Shown here one piece after another: positions 16,308-26,988 of a stretch of 64,000 nt of DNA (within the stretch, counting starts at the first letter, position 1; every line of letters begins with the position of its first letter). The stretch is from Flavobacteria bacterium MS024-2A. GTDB taxonomy: Bacteria; Bacteroidota; Bacteroidia; Flavobacteriales; Flavobacteriaceae. The notes beneath the pieces are model-generated. The model saw only the letters and a list, made by a program, of their open reading frames with translations. It had not been told where the DNA came from and searched no databases. The translations under genes and the position numbers were made by a program. The stretch lies in NCBI GenBank assembly GCA_905182305.1, contig CAJJBB010000005.1:186001-250000 (forward strand). Reading direction: 5' to 3'.

Positions 16308-19300
16308 ATGGCTAGAAATAACGAAATAATTACCCAAAAAAAATTCAATAAAATTGCAATCGGATTAGCTTCTCCTGAAGTTATTCTTGGTAACTCGCGC
16401 GGAGAAGTTCTCAAGCCTGAAACCATTAATTACCGTACGCACAAACCAGAACGTGACGGACTATTCTGTGAGCGTATTTTTGGTCCTGTTAAGGATTTTG
16501 AATGTGCTTGTGGAAAATACAAACGTATTCGTTACAAAGGAATTGTTTGTGACCGTTGTGGGGTGGAAGTAACTGAGAAAAAAGTACGCCGTGACCGAGT
16601 AGGACACATAAATCTCGTAGTTCCTGTAGCTCATATTTGGTATTTCCGTTCGCTTCCTAACAAAATAGGATACTTACTAGGATTACCTTCCAAGAAATTG
16701 GATATGATTATCTATTATGAGCGTTATGTTGTAATTCAACCTGGAATTGCTAAAAATGAAGAAGGTGAACCTCTTCAAATTATGGACTTCCTTACAGAAG
16801 AAGAGTACCTGAACGTAATGGAACAAGTACCACCTGAAAATCAATACAAAGAAGATAGTGATCCAGATAAATTCATTGCCAAAATGGGTGCTGAATGTTT
16901 AATTGAATTACTTTCTCGTATTGATTTAGAAGTATTATCATTCGAATTACGTCATAAAGCTAATAACGAAACCTCTAAACAACGTAAAACAGAAGCTTTA
17001 AAAAGACTTCAAGTAGTAGAAGCTTTTCGTGATGCAAATCAACGAGGCGAAAACCTTCCTCAATGGATGATTATGAAAGTGGTTCCAGTAATTCCTCCAG
17101 AATTACGGCCATTAGTTCCATTAGATGGTGGTCGTTTTGCGACTTCAGATTTAAATGATCTTTATCGCCGTGTGATTATTAGGAACAACCGTCTGAAAAG
17201 ATTGGTAGAGATTAAAGCGCCTGAGGTAATTCTTAGAAATGAGAAACGTATGTTACAAGAATCTGTAGATTCTTTATTTGACAATACGCGTAAATCATCA
17301 GCTGTAAAAACAGACTCTAACCGACCCTTAAAATCACTTTCAGATTCATTAAAAGGGAAACAGGGACGTTTCCGTCAAAACTTATTAGGGAAACGTGTTG
17401 ATTATTCGGCACGTTCTGTAATTGTTGTAGGACCAGAATTGAAATTATTTGAATGTGGATTGCCAAAAGATATGGCGGCGGAACTATATAAACCATTTAT
17501 TATTCGAAAGATTATTGAAAGGGGAATTGTGAAAACAGTTAAATCTGCCAAAAAAATTATAGACCGTAAAGAACCTGTAGTTTGGGATATCTTAGAAAAT
17601 GTTTTAAAAGGACACCCGGTTATGTTAAACCGTGCTCCCACATTACACCGTCTTGGTATACAAGCTTTTCAACCAAAATTAATTGAAGGTAAAGCAATTC
17701 AATTACATCCCTTAGTTTGTACAGCTTTTAATGCCGATTTTGACGGTGATCAAATGGCAGTACATTTGCCTTTAGGACCAGAAGCTATTTTAGAATGTCA
17801 ACTTTTAATGTTGGCTTCTCACAGTATTTTGAATCCTGCAAATGGATCACCAATTACGGTTCCATCACAGGATATGGTATTGGGGCTTTATTATATGACC
17901 AAAGCAAGAAAGTCTACTGCTAAGAATAAAGTTAAAGGAGAAGGTTTGATTTTCTATTCTACAGAAGAAGTTCACATTGCACTTAATGAAAAACGTGTTG
18001 ATCTTAATGCAATGATTAAAATCAGAGCTAAAAATTTCAATAAAGAAGGAGAATTAGAATTTCAAATCATCGATACCACAGTTGGACGTGTTTTGTTTAA
18101 CGAAGTTGTTCCAGATCAGGCAGGTTTCTTTAATGTTGTCTTGACTAAGAAAAATCTTAGAGAAATTATTGGGGATATATTAAAAGTAACGAGTGTTCCA
18201 GAAACTGCTGAATTTTTAGATAAAATCAAAGGAATGGGATATGGTTTTGCCTTTAAAGGGGGGCTTTCCTTCAGTTTGGGAGATATTATTATTCCGCCAG
18301 AGAAATCATCGATGATTAATGATGCTAATATTCAAGTTGATGGTGTTATTGGAAACTATAACATGGGATTAATCACCAATAACGAGCGTTATAACCAGGT
18401 AATTGATATTTGGACGTCTACCAATGCTATGTTGACTGAATTAGCTATGAAACGAATTAGCGAAGACCAACAAGGATTTAATTCTGTATTTATGATGTTA
18501 GATTCTGGTGCTCGTGGATCTAAAGAACAGATTCGTCAGTTAACAGGAATGCGTGGTTTGATGGCCAAACCTAAAAAATCGAATGTAGGAGGTGGTGAGA
18601 TTATAGAAAATCCAATTCTTTCTAACTTTAAAGAAGGACTTTCTATTTTAGAATATTTTATTTCAACACACGGTGCTCGTAAAGGATTAGCAGATACCGC
18701 ACTTAAGACTGCTGATGCAGGTTATTTAACAAGACGTTTACATGATGTTTCTCAAGATGTGATTGTAAACCTTGAAGATTGTGAAACATTACGTGGTATA
18801 GAAGTAAAACCACTTAAGAAAAACGAAGAGATTGTTGAGTCACTTGGTGAACGTATTTTAGGGCGTGTAGCGCTTCATGATATTATTGATCCAAGAACAA
18901 ACGATGTTTTAGTTGAAGCTGGAGAAGAAATCAAGGATGCGCATGTGAATCTTATTCAAAAGACACCATTAGAATCTGTTGAAGTTCGTTCACCACTTAC
19001 ATGTGCTACAAAACGAGGTATTTGTTCTAAATGTTACGGACGTAACCTAGCCACAAATAAAATGGTTCAACGTGGGGAAGCTGTTGGAGTTATTGCAGCT
19101 CAATCGATTGGAGAACCTGGAACTCAGTTAACACTCAGAACTTTCCACGTTGGTGGTGTTGCTGGAAATATTTCTGAAGAAAATAAACTTTTGGCTAAGT
19201 TTGAGGGTATTGCGGAAATTGAAGACCTTAAAACAGTGCAAGGTAAAGATGCTGACGGTAATGATGCTGAGATTGTAATTTCACGTACTTCTGAAATTAA

Positions 19301-20609
19301 AATTTTAGATGCTAAAACTAAAAGTGTTTTAAGCACAAAGAATATACCCTATGGTTCTTCTATCCATATTAAAAATGGAGCAAAACTAAAACAAGATGTT
19401 TTAATTTGTAAATGGGATCCATTTAACGGAGTTATTGTATCTGAGTTTGCTGGTAAAATTATGTTTGAGAATATTGAACAAGGAATTACCTACCAGGTAG
19501 AGATTGACGAACAAACTGGTTTCCAAGAAAAAGTAATTTCGGAATCTAGAAACAAAAAAGTAGTTCCAACCCTATCTATTGCTGATAAAAAAGGCGTCAT
19601 TCTACGTTCTTATAATCTTCCGGTAGGAGCACACCTTATCGTAAATGATGGTGATAAAATTGATGTGGGAAAAATATTAGTGAAAATTCCAAGAAAATCC
19701 GCTAAATCAGGTGATATTACAGGAGGTTTACCACGTGTTACAGAATTATTTGAAGCACGGAATCCTTCTAACCCTGCAGTAGTTTCTGAAATTGATGGAG
19801 TAGTTTCTTTTGGTAAAATAAAAAGAGGTAATCGTGAAATCATTGTAGAATCTAAGTTTGGTGATATCAAGAAGTATTTAGTAAAATTGTCAAATCAGAT
19901 TTTAGTTCAGGAAAACGATTTTGTAAAAGCAGGAATGTCATTGTCTGATGGAGCTACAACTCCTGCAGATATTTTAAAAATTAAAGGACCTTCAGCTGTT
20001 CAACAATACTTAGTAAATGAAATTCAAGAAGTATATCGTTTACAAGGAGTGAAAATTAATGATAAGCACTTCGAAGTAGTCGTTCGTCAAATGATGCGTA
20101 AAGTTAGAATTCAAGATCCAGGAGATTCGATTTTCTTAGAGAATCAATTAATTTTCCGGTATGATTTTATTACAGAAAATGATAACTTATATGGTATGAA
20201 AATTATTGAAGATGTTGGTGCTTCTGAGAACTTGAAACAAGGACAGATTGTATCAGCGCGTCAACTGCGGGATGAAAATTCTTTACTTACAAGAGAAGAT
20301 AAGCAGTTGATTTTAGCTCGTGATGCATCACCAGCGACAGCTACCCCTGAATTACAAGGGATAACAAGAGCTTCACTTCAAACTAAATCCTTTATTTCTG
20401 CTGCATCATTCCAAGAAACAACCAAAGTACTAAATGAAGCTGCAGTTAGTGGTAAAGTTGATTTCTTAGAGGGATTAAAAGAGAATGTAATTGTAGGGCA
20501 TAAAATCCCAGCAGGTACAGGACTTAGATCATACAACGATGTGATTGTTGGATCTAAAGAAGAGTACAATAGTCTATTGATTGATAAAGAAGAAGAAATA
20601 AGTTTCTAG
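16308..20609 (+). CDS. rpoC: RNA polymerase beta' subunit
   Basis: A 1433-residue beta' subunit. The N-terminal zinc ribbon is [20 protein letters not shown]. The active-site magnesium motif NADFDGDQM is at residues 475-483, and the trigger-loop region includes [18 protein letters not shown] second cysteine cluster, [13 protein letters not shown], is present. The subunit is complete and co-transcribed with rpoB. The next gene starts three bases after its stop. Confidence 0.98.
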   Translation: MARNNEIITQKKFNKIAIGLASPEVILGNSRGEVLKPETINYRTHKPERDGLFCERIFGPVKDFECACGKYKRIRYKGIVCDRCGVEVTEKKVRRDRVGHINLVVPVAHIWYFRSLPNKIGYLLGLPSKKLDMIIYYERYVVIQPGIAKNEEGEPLQIMDFLTEEEYLNVMEQVPPENQYKEDSDPDKFIAKMGAECLIELLSRIDLEVLSFELRHKANNETSKQRKTEALKRLQVVEAFRDANQRGENLPQWMIMKVVPVIPPELRPLVPLDGGRFATSDLNDLYRRVIIRNNRLKRLVEIKAPEVILRNEKRMLQESVDSLFDNTRKSSAVKTDSNRPLKSLSDSLKGKQGRFRQNLLGKRVDYSARSVIVVGPELKLFECGLPKDMAAELYKPFIIRKIIERGIVKTVKSAKKIIDRKEPVVWDILENVLKGHPVMLNRAPTLHRLGIQAFQPKLIEGKAIQLHPLVCTAFNADFDGDQMAVHLPLGPEAILECQLLMLASHSILNPANGSPITVPSQDMVLGLYYMTKARKSTAKNKVKGEGLIFYSTEEVHIALNEKRVDLNAMIKIRAKNFNKEGELEFQIIDTTVGRVLFNEVVPDQAGFFNVVLTKKNLREIIGDILKVTSVPETAEFLDKIKGMGYGFAFKGGLSFSLGDIIIPPEKSSMINDANIQVDGVIGNYNMGLITNNERYNQVIDIWTSTNAMLTELAMKRISEDQQGFNSVFMMLDSGARGSKEQIRQLTGMRGLMAKPKKSNVGGGEIIENPILSNFKEGLSILEYFISTHGARKGLADTALKTADAGYLTRRLHDVSQDVIVNLEDCETLRGIEVKPLKKNEEIVESLGERILGRVALHDIIDPRTNDVLVEAGEEIKDAHVNLIQKTPLESVEVRSPLTCATKRGICSKCYGRNLATNKMVQRGEAVGVIAAQSIGEPGTQLTLRTFHVGGVAGNISEENKLLAKFEGIAEIEDLKTVQGKDADGNDAEIVISRTSEIKILDAKTKSVLSTKNIPYGSSIHIKNGAKLKQDVLICKWDPFNGVIVSEFAGKIMFENIEQGITYQVEIDEQTGFQEKVISESRNKKVVPTLSIADKKGVILRSYNLPVGAHLIVNDGDKIDVGKILVKIPRKSAKSGDITGGLPRVTELFEARNPSNPAVVSEIDGVVSFGKIKRGNREIIVESKFGDIKKYLVKLSNQILVQENDFVKAGMSLSDGATTPADILKIKGPSAVQQYLVNEIQEVYRLQGVKINDKHFEVVVRQMMRKVRIQDPGDSIFLENQLIFRYDFITENDNLYGMKIIEDVGASENLKQGQIVSARQLRDENSLLTREDKQLILARDASPATATPELQGITRASLQTKSFISAASFQETTKVLNEAAVSGKVDFLEGLKENVIVGHKIPAGTGLRSYNDVIVGSKEEYNSLLIDKEEEISF

Positions 20610-20612
20610 ACT

Positions 20613-20927
20613 ATGAGTGATAAAAAAGCTAGTAATGAGCAGCAACTTAATATTTCTATTGATGAAGCCACCTCTGACGGCGTTTATTCTAATTTAGCAA
20701 TCATTAACCATTCAACTTCTGAGTTTATAGTTGATTTTATTACTGTAATGCCAGGATCGCCCAAGGCAAGGGTGAAATCGCGTGTAATTTTAACACCTGA
20801 ACACGCCAAACGTTTTTTTAAAGCTTTAGGGGATAATATTAAGCGTTTTGAAACTACAAATGGTGATATCACAACAAATGAACCCCCTTCAATCCCTCTT
20901 AATTTTGGGCCTACGGGAGAGGCGTAA
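20613..20927 (+). CDS. DUF3467 family protein
   Basis: A 104-residue protein of DUF3467, a family regularly found just after rpoC in Bacteroidota. The core reads GVYSNLAIINHSTSEFIVDF and PGSPKARVKSRVILTPEHAKRF, with an unstructured proline-rich tail. Function is not established; the three-base spacing to rpoC suggests a role with RNA polymerase or co-expression only. It ends the operon at a bidirectional terminator. Confidence 0.88.
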   Translation: MSDKKASNEQQLNISIDEATSDGVYSNLAIINHSTSEFIVDFITVMPGSPKARVKSRVILTPEHAKRFFKALGDNIKRFETTNGDITTNEPPSIPLNFGPTGEA

Positions 20928-20932
20928 ATAAC

Positions 20933-20970
20933 AAAAAAAAACCGCAATCAGAATTGCGGTTTTTTTTTAT
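20933..20970. terminator. Bidirectional intrinsic terminator
   Basis: AACCGCAAT and ATTGCGGTT pair around a short loop, with an A run before and a T run after. It serves the rpoC operon on the plus strand and prfC on the minus strand, whose stop codon lies at the edge of the T run. Confidence 0.88.
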
Positions 20971-22554
20971 TCAATACTCTGATGTATAATGAAATTTCAC
21001 TTCTTTAAATTTTTCCTGAGTCATTTGAAGAGAAAAAGCTGAGTCAGCTAGGAAAACTAATTTTCCACTCTTGTCTTTGGCAAGAAATTTTTGTTTAATT
21101 CGTTGAAATTCGTTGAAATTCGTACTTTCAGATTTTGCTTCTACCCAGCAGGCTTTGTATACATTCAAATTTTCAAAGCTACACTTTGCTCCATATTCAT
21201 GAAGTAAACGATATTGAATTACTTCAAACTGAAGAGCTCCTACTGTACCAATTACTTTCCTTCCATTTAAATCTAAGGTAAATAGTTGGGCAACACCCTC
21301 GTCCATTAATTGGTTAATTCCCTTGGCAAGTTGCTTTGATTTAAGTGGATCATTGTTGTTAATGAATCGAAAATGTTCAGGGGAAAAACTGGGAATACCC
21401 TTAAATTGTAATATATCACCTGAAGTAAGTGTATCACCAATTTTAAAATTTCCTGTATCATGAATACCAACTATATCTCCTGGATAGGAAATATCTACTA
21501 TTTGTTTTTTTTCTGCAAAAAAGGCATTTGGTGATGAAAATTTTAATTTTTTATTTAAACGGACGTGGTGGTATGGGGTATTGCGTTCAAAAGTTCCTGA
21601 CACAATTTTTATAAATGCTAAACGATCTCGGTGTTTGGGATCCATATTAGCATGAATCTTAAAAACAAAACCAGCAAATTTTTTATCATCAGGTTTCACC
21701 AATCTTATGTCAGATTCTTTAGCCAATGGTTCAGGAGCAATTTCAATAAAGCAATTGAGCAATTCTTGAACCCCAAAATTATTTAATGCAGAACCAAACA
21801 ATACAGGTTGAAGTGTCCCGTCTAGGTATTCTTGTTGGTCAAAGGGTGGATAAACTCCTTCAATTAATTCCAATTCATCTTTTAAGTTAATAAGTCCTGT
21901 TGTTCCAATTTCAGCAACCAATTCTGGAGCATCTAATGATTTAAACTTCTGTTTCTTTCCAATGATTTGTTTACTTTCATCCTGAAATAGTTGAATATTT
22001 TTTTCCCAAATATTATAGATTCCTTTAAAATCGTACCCCATCCCAATAGGGATTGATAATGGAGTAACACGGAGACCTAACTTTTGCTCTACTTCATCCA
22101 TCAAGTCAAATGCATCTTTTCCCTCTCGATCTAGCTTATTTATAAATACAATTATTGGTATTTTTCGCATCCGACAAACCTCTACTAATTTTTCTGTCTG
22201 TTCTTCAACTCCTTTAGCCACATCTATGACTACAATCACACTGTCAACAGCTGTAAGCGTTCTAAAGGTATCCTCAGAAAAGTCTTTGTGGCCTGGAGTA
22301 TCTAGAATATTTATTTTTTTGTCTTTATAAACAAAGGCTAAAACCGATGTAGCGACAGAAATTCCACGCTGCCGCTCAATCTCCATAAAATCACTGGTAG
22401 CGCCTTTTTTTATTTTATTAGATTTTACAGCACCCGCTTCTTGAATTGCTCCTCCAAATAAAAGCAATTTTTCCGTTAAAGTTGTCTTACCTGCATCAGG
22501 GTGGGATATAATCCCAAAAGTTCGACGGCGTTTGATTTCTTCTATAAAATCCAT
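20971..22554 (-). CDS. prfC: Peptide chain release factor 3
   Basis: A 527-residue GTPase that removes RF1 and RF2 from the ribosome after termination. The P-loop SHPDAGKT is at residues 17-24, followed by RQRGISVATS (switch I), DTPGHKDFSEDT (G3) and NKLDREG (G4). The sequence has the RF3-specific insert QEAGAVK and full domains 2 and 3, which separate it from EF-G. Near the C-terminus a 10-base DNA unit (cgttgaaatt) is repeated in tandem but the frame is intact. It ends at a shared terminator. Confidence 0.95.
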   Translation of the reverse strand: MDFIEEIKRRRTFGIISHPDAGKTTLTEKLLLFGGAIQEAGAVKSNKIKKGATSDFMEIERQRGISVATSVLAFVYKDKKINILDTPGHKDFSEDTFRTLTAVDSVIVVIDVAKGVEEQTEKLVEVCRMRKIPIIVFINKLDREGKDAFDLMDEVEQKLGLRVTPLSIPIGMGYDFKGIYNIWEKNIQLFQDESKQIIGKKQKFKSLDAPELVAEIGTTGLINLKDELELIEGVYPPFDQQEYLDGTLQPVLFGSALNNFGVQELLNCFIEIAPEPLAKESDIRLVKPDDKKFAGFVFKIHANMDPKHRDRLAFIKIVSGTFERNTPYHHVRLNKKLKFSSPNAFFAEKKQIVDISYPGDIVGIHDTGNFKIGDTLTSGDILQFKGIPSFSPEHFRFINNNDPLKSKQLAKGINQLMDEGVAQLFTLDLNGRKVIGTVGALQFEVIQYRLLHEYGAKCSFENLNVYKACWVEAKSESTNFNEFQRIKQKFLAKDKSGKLVFLADSAFSLQMTQEKFKEVKFHYTSEY

Positions 22555-22647
22555 GTGTAAAATTTAAGTAAAAGTATCATAAATAATGGCCTAAGCGAAA
22601 AGATTCTTAATAGGTTTTTGTGAAAATTATGGGTAATTTTGAATTTT

Positions 22648-23163
22648 ATGGAAGAAGAAGTTATTCTCGTTGATACAAATGATGTCCCTATAGGCACAAT
22701 GTCAAAAATGGAAGCACACGAAAAGGCAATCTTACATCGTGCTTTTTCTGTTTTTATTCTAAACAAAGAAGGACAGCTTATGTTACAACAACGTGCTTTA
22801 AGCAAATATCATTCTCCTGGTCTTTGGACTAATACTTGTTGTAGCCACCAAAGGCTTGGAGAGAATAATTTAGAAGCCGGAACTAGGAGATTACAAGAAG
22901 AAATGGGTTTTAAAACCTCTTTAGAAGAGTTGTTTAGTTTTGTATATAAAGCCCCCTTTGATAATGGACTTACTGAACATGAATTTGATCATGTTATTTT
23001 AGGTTATTATGATTCTGAACCCATTATTAATCGTGAAGAAGTAGCAAACTGGAAATGGATGAATCTTGAAGAAATTATAACAGAAATAAAAACTAATCCC
23101 GATAATTATACGGCTTGGTTTAAGATCATTTTTGATCGATTCTATAATCATATAAAAGTATAA
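22648..23163 (+). CDS. idi: Isopentenyl-diphosphate delta-isomerase, type I
   Basis: A 171-residue Nudix-fold enzyme interconverting isopentenyl and dimethylallyl diphosphate for isoprenoid synthesis. The catalytic cysteine lies in WTNTCCSH (residue 64 or 65), with metal-binding HEKAILHRAFSVF upstream and the Nudix helix as RRLQEEMGF. The ATG at 22648 is preferred over an in-frame TTG nine bases upstream. A TAATTTTG box at 22634-22641 ends six bases before the ATG, but no proper -33 element is seen. It is followed two bases later by queD, so the two are co-transcribed. Confidence 0.93.
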   Translation: MEEEVILVDTNDVPIGTMSKMEAHEKAILHRAFSVFILNKEGQLMLQQRALSKYHSPGLWTNTCCSHQRLGENNLEAGTRRLQEEMGFKTSLEELFSFVYKAPFDNGLTEHEFDHVILGYYDSEPIINREEVANWKWMNLEEIITEIKTNPDNYTAWFKIIFDRFYNHIKV

Positions 23164-23165
23164 CT

Positions 23166-23573
23166 ATGCGTGTAACTATTAGTAGAAAAGCTCATTTTAA
23201 TGCAGCACATCGTTTGTTTAGAAAAGATTGGTCTGATGCTCAAAACATTTCTGTTTTTGGCAAATGTTCTAATCCTCATTACCACGGGCATAATTATGAA
23301 TTAATTGCTCATATTACCGGTGAAATTGATCCAGAAACAGGATATGTCATGGACATGAAAGTTTTAAAAGATTTGATTAAAGAAAAAATTGAAGATGAGT
23401 TTGACCATAAAAACCTTAACGAAGAAGTTCCGGAGTTTATAGATTTAATTCCGACAGCTGAAAATATGGCAGTTGTCATATATCAAAAGTTAATACCACA
23501 TTTAAATGATAAACATGATTTATCTGTAACATTATATGAAACTCCTAGGAACTACGTAACTTTTTCGGGTTAA
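23166..23573 (+). CDS. queD: 6-carboxytetrahydropterin synthase family (QueD/PTPS)
   Basis: A 135-residue member of the 6-pyruvoyl/6-carboxy-tetrahydropterin synthase family. Zinc ligands are visible as histidine 15 (FNAAH) and histidines 40 and 42 (HYHGHNY), and the catalytic cysteine is residue 34 (FGKCSN). In most bacteria this enzyme makes 6-carboxytetrahydropterin for queuosine, but a tetrahydrobiopterin or folate role cannot be excluded; no other queuosine gene is nearby. It follows idi by two bases. Confidence 0.85.
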   Translation: MRVTISRKAHFNAAHRLFRKDWSDAQNISVFGKCSNPHYHGHNYELIAHITGEIDPETGYVMDMKVLKDLIKEKIEDEFDHKNLNEEVPEFIDLIPTAENMAVVIYQKLIPHLNDKHDLSVTLYETPRNYVTFSG

Positions 23574-23666
23574 ACTATATTCAATCAAAAAAAATAGTAG
23601 CTTAGATTTCATTTTTATGATCTAAAAAAACACATTATATTAATAAATAAATAAACTTATAAAATA

Positions 23667-23936
23667 ATGCCAAGTAGTATTAAACAACTAAAGAAAGACA
23701 TCAATAATGACATTGGTGATTTAATTGAAGAAATTTATTTGTGGGAACTTTCAAATCCAAGCGCTGACTTAACCAAAAGTGAAAAGATAATTGATGAAGC
23801 TATAATTATTTTTGATAGCTTGATACATAAAGTTAATTCCGTTAAAGGTGACAACATTAAAAAGCAGTTTAAAAGCATTCAAGAAGAGAAAACAAAAGCG
23901 ATAACGGATTTAATGAAAAAAACGTTAAAACTTTAA
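23667..23936 (+). CDS. Small conserved-looking helical protein, 89 aa
   Basis: An 89-residue soluble protein, mostly helical and highly charged, starting MPSSIKQLKKDINNDIGDL and ending TDLMKKTLKL. It has no signal peptide or cysteine and could form a helical bundle or coiled coil. I cannot assign a function. It starts 93 bases after queD and converges with the DUF4369 lipoprotein gene, ending one base before that gene's stop. Codon use looks like the neighbours. Confidence 0.65.
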   Translation: MPSSIKQLKKDINNDIGDLIEEIYLWELSNPSADLTKSEKIIDEAIIIFDSLIHKVNSVKGDNIKKQFKSIQEEKTKAITDLMKKTLKL

Positions 23937-23937
23937 A

Positions 23938-24672
23938 TCATTTTTTTTCAGTACTTCTTCTTTTTTCAAGATAATTCACAAATTCTATCCCATATTTTGA
24001 GTTTCTCACTTCGGGCGTCATTTTAACGGCTATAGAGTCTAAGAGTGATAAGTTAGCGTCATATACTTCAGTTAACGCAAGATATGGCGCTATATTTTGA
24101 TCAGTGTTTTGCGCAGCAAAATTGATAGTATACAAGTATCTCCTTTTTAATAAATTATCAATTTTTTGTTGTAATGAATCACTTTTTTTTGAGTTTCTCT
24201 TCAATTGAGCTTTATAAAACCCTTCAATCAATTCTAAATTTTGTTCATTAAATTTCTTGTTAAATGAAAGGTATTCTTGAAGTAATTTTTGATTTTTTGA
24301 ACCTTTAATTTCCGCACTACTGTCAAAAGTCTTCAGGAGTGTATTAATTTCAATTGTTCCTTTTTCACCAAAAAATAAAATACGATCATTCAGACTGTCT
24401 CCATCTTCCTTATCTAAATAGAGATAAAAAATTTCAGCTGTTTTAATAGGTGTTTCAAAACTAAAGTTTGGCGTTCCTTTGACTAAAGTCGAATCAATAT
24501 TAACTAAGAGAGTATCTTCCATTTTTTGAAGGTATAATTTCCCTTTTCGAAGCCCTTCAATTCTACCTTTGACAATCATGTTGTCAATATTACTTTTAGG
24601 TTTTGGTTCACACCCCGTTATTAAAATTAAAGCAATAAGGGATATTGAAAAACGAATATGTATTCTCAGCAT
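23938..24672 (-). CDS. DUF4369-containing lipoprotein
   Basis: A 244-residue predicted lipoprotein: a hydrophobic N-terminus ending LITGC gives the lipidated cysteine. The following ~100 residues (VKGRIEGLRKGKLYLQKMED, then SFETPIKTAEIFYLYL) match DUF4369, a beta-rich domain common in Bacteroidota and often fused to thioredoxin-like domains; here a helical region follows and no CxxC motif is present. The ATG at 24672 is chosen over an upstream TTG because it places the signal properly. It lies two bases after the DUF5916 gene stop, so the two probably form an operon. Confidence 0.82.
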   Translation of the reverse strand: MLRIHIRFSISLIALILITGCEPKPKSNIDNMIVKGRIEGLRKGKLYLQKMEDTLLVNIDSTLVKGTPNFSFETPIKTAEIFYLYLDKEDGDSLNDRILFFGEKGTIEINTLLKTFDSSAEIKGSKNQKLLQEYLSFNKKFNEQNLELIEGFYKAQLKRNSKKSDSLQQKIDNLLKRRYLYTINFAAQNTDQNIAPYLALTEVYDANLSLLDSIAVKMTPEVRNSKYGIEFVNYLEKRRSTEKK

Positions 24673-24674
24673 AA

Positions 24675-26885
24675 TTATATATTTAACCAATAAGTAAGTT
24701 TAAGGTTAAAACTACGATATCTTGGCGAGAAATTATCAGTACTGATATAATTATCATTATAAACAATATATAAATCAGATAACGGTGCAAAGCGCCATTG
24801 TAATCTTGAATTTACACCAAGATTTTCTCCTTGTGAATTGTATTGTACAAAGGTGGTCCAGAATAAAGTTTTTGTAAACGTAAAATCAAGTTTAGGACTA
24901 ATTAGCCAAATATCTTTTGAGCTATAAGGTTCGGGGAGTTTGATAGCATTGAAATTTACAATCATACTTGCATTGAAAATAGGTTGTTTTCGCCACTTAA
25001 ATTCATTTTCTACAGCAAATTTGGTTCCGTTGTAAAACGAACCATATGATATTTTGGAGTCAAAATTGAATTTTTTTCTTTGGTCAGAACGATAGCCCAA
25101 TTCTATATCTGTAAAGTTATAACTTGAATTTGATGGAAGATCGATTCCATCACTACTTCGTGTAGGATCAAAACCATCTGTCAAAAATTCATAACGATTT
25201 ATAATTCTTAAATCTAAACTAGTGTTGTTTAAATAGCGTTTTCTAAATGTAGAAATAAACCAGCGATCGGTTAGCTTATAATCTATTGTTGGATTGAACA
25301 CAAAAAAGGTTCGTTCGCTAAATTCATAACTAGTCACGTTGGGATTTTTTGGATAAATACGATAGGTGTATTCTGGAGAAAGTTTTAAAAACCCAGTTCT
25401 CCTAAAGAAACCTAGGTTAGACCTGAAGTCTTCCCCTCCGTGAATTACTTCCATTCCTACTCTGTTTCTGAGCGTATTTCTTTGCAGTCTAACACCAGAA
25501 ATGATATCGTCATCATCTAAACCTTCTGTAAATGATTTATGGAAGAAAGCACGCCCTGTCCATTTACTATCCGGAGAGGCTAAATTGTATTCAATTCCAG
25601 TAACGCTATTCTTTTTTTCTTCTTCTGAAATAAAATCATACTCTTTTGTTGTTCTTCTGTCTATGAAAAAGAAACTAACATTTGAACGAGTAAAGACTTT
25701 TTGTCGAAGTGTAAAAACAGTATTTAAATTGGAAGGAATTTCATTAGCAATATCAGCATCAGTGAGTATGTTTAGAAATCCTAATCTAAGGTTAGAGTTT
25801 AATTTTCCACTAAGACGTGCCCCAGCAATAATTTTGTTTTCAATGGTATTTCCATCTAAATCTTCTGCAACACCAATTCTTCTTGAAAAGAAAGGCGCAA
25901 CATCATTATTCGCTCCAAAATCTTTAAATAAGTCATCGTTTTGTGTAAAAAACTGTCTTTTCTCTGGGAGTGAAATTGCAAATCGAGTGAGGTTTACGAC
26001 TTGATCATCTACCTCTACTTGAGAAAAATCTGGATTAAGGGTAAGGTCTAAATTGAGAGCGTTTCCTATTGGAATCTTTGCATCACCACCTACTGATAAG
26101 TTAAAATCACTTGTGTTATTTTCAAAATCTTCAAATTTTGCTGCACTTATATAGGGTATGATGGATATGGGATTTTGAGCTTTTTTTAAAGGTTCTTCAA
26201 AAATCATTTTCCCCATAAAGGCAAGATTCCCAATGGTTTGGTTTTGAGGTGTTTGAGCCCATGAGCTTGTTTCATTTCCTTCAAAGTTTCTTCTAAAAAG
26301 ATTAAATCGCCAAGAAGTTTGGGTGTTGTCATAAAAGAAAGCACTAAAGGGAATCTTAAATTCAGCGGTGTACTTTCCCTCTTCAATTGTAGTTTCTACA
26401 GTCCATTTTGTATCCCATGCATAGTTTCTGTCGGTTCGATAGTTTTGATTTCCTCCTGATATTAATCCATCTGATTTTAACCCTAAGGGGTTCGTTGCAA
26501 ATGAAAAAGCATTGGTTGCATCATTAAAAGTGTCAAAGAGTAAAGTGACAGAATCGGATTCATACCATTCAAAGTCTCGCTTTAAACTAGGTGTCGTAAA
26601 AGTGTTTCCATTGGTTGTTAATTCAATTAAAATATAGAGGTTTTGATCATCGCGAAGCATTTTGAATTGAGTTTGTTTATTTGCTTGAAGCGTATCAGTG
26701 GGTCGCCACATCCAAAAGCTACTGCTCCATTTTGCTTTCTCCCATTGAATTTCTTTAGAAAGACCATCAATTTTAATACCTCCTTTTATGGAATTCACAA
26801 ATAATTCCTTTTCTTCTTGACCTATTACAAAAGATGTAATAAGAGTCGAAAAAATCAAAAGTAAATTCAGGAGTATTTTTCTCAA
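24675..26885 (-). CDS. DUF5916 outer-membrane protein with CBM9-like domain
   Basis: A 736-residue exported protein with a signal peptide (LLLIFSTLITSFVIGQ). The N-terminal ~200 residues resemble a family 9 carbohydrate-binding domain (KIDGLSKEIQWEKAKW, then ESDSVTLLFDTF). The rest matches DUF5916, including LDLTLNPDFSQVEVDDQVVNLTRF and PEKRQFFTQN, followed by alternating strands typical of an outer-membrane beta barrel and a terminal aromatic (YWLNI). Substrate is unknown. It is co-directional with the DUF4369 lipoprotein gene. Confidence 0.87.
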   Translation of the reverse strand: MRKILLNLLLIFSTLITSFVIGQEEKELFVNSIKGGIKIDGLSKEIQWEKAKWSSSFWMWRPTDTLQANKQTQFKMLRDDQNLYILIELTTNGNTFTTPSLKRDFEWYESDSVTLLFDTFNDATNAFSFATNPLGLKSDGLISGGNQNYRTDRNYAWDTKWTVETTIEEGKYTAEFKIPFSAFFYDNTQTSWRFNLFRRNFEGNETSSWAQTPQNQTIGNLAFMGKMIFEEPLKKAQNPISIIPYISAAKFEDFENNTSDFNLSVGGDAKIPIGNALNLDLTLNPDFSQVEVDDQVVNLTRFAISLPEKRQFFTQNDDLFKDFGANNDVAPFFSRRIGVAEDLDGNTIENKIIAGARLSGKLNSNLRLGFLNILTDADIANEIPSNLNTVFTLRQKVFTRSNVSFFFIDRRTTKEYDFISEEEKKNSVTGIEYNLASPDSKWTGRAFFHKSFTEGLDDDDIISGVRLQRNTLRNRVGMEVIHGGEDFRSNLGFFRRTGFLKLSPEYTYRIYPKNPNVTSYEFSERTFFVFNPTIDYKLTDRWFISTFRKRYLNNTSLDLRIINRYEFLTDGFDPTRSSDGIDLPSNSSYNFTDIELGYRSDQRKKFNFDSKISYGSFYNGTKFAVENEFKWRKQPIFNASMIVNFNAIKLPEPYSSKDIWLISPKLDFTFTKTLFWTTFVQYNSQGENLGVNSRLQWRFAPLSDLYIVYNDNYISTDNFSPRYRSFNLKLTYWLNI

Positions 26886-26988
26886 ATTGTTAGATTTTAT
26901 TTTCAGAATAGCAAAAATAGTATACTACATTTGACAATTCATCTTCAATAAGGTTTAATTTTAAAAAAACAAACGTTTATAAAAATTT

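Noticed and set aside
21100-21123. 10-base tandem repeat (cgttgaaatt) inside prfC
   Set aside because: Just over two units, in frame-neutral context with the protein intact; probably chance codon similarity.
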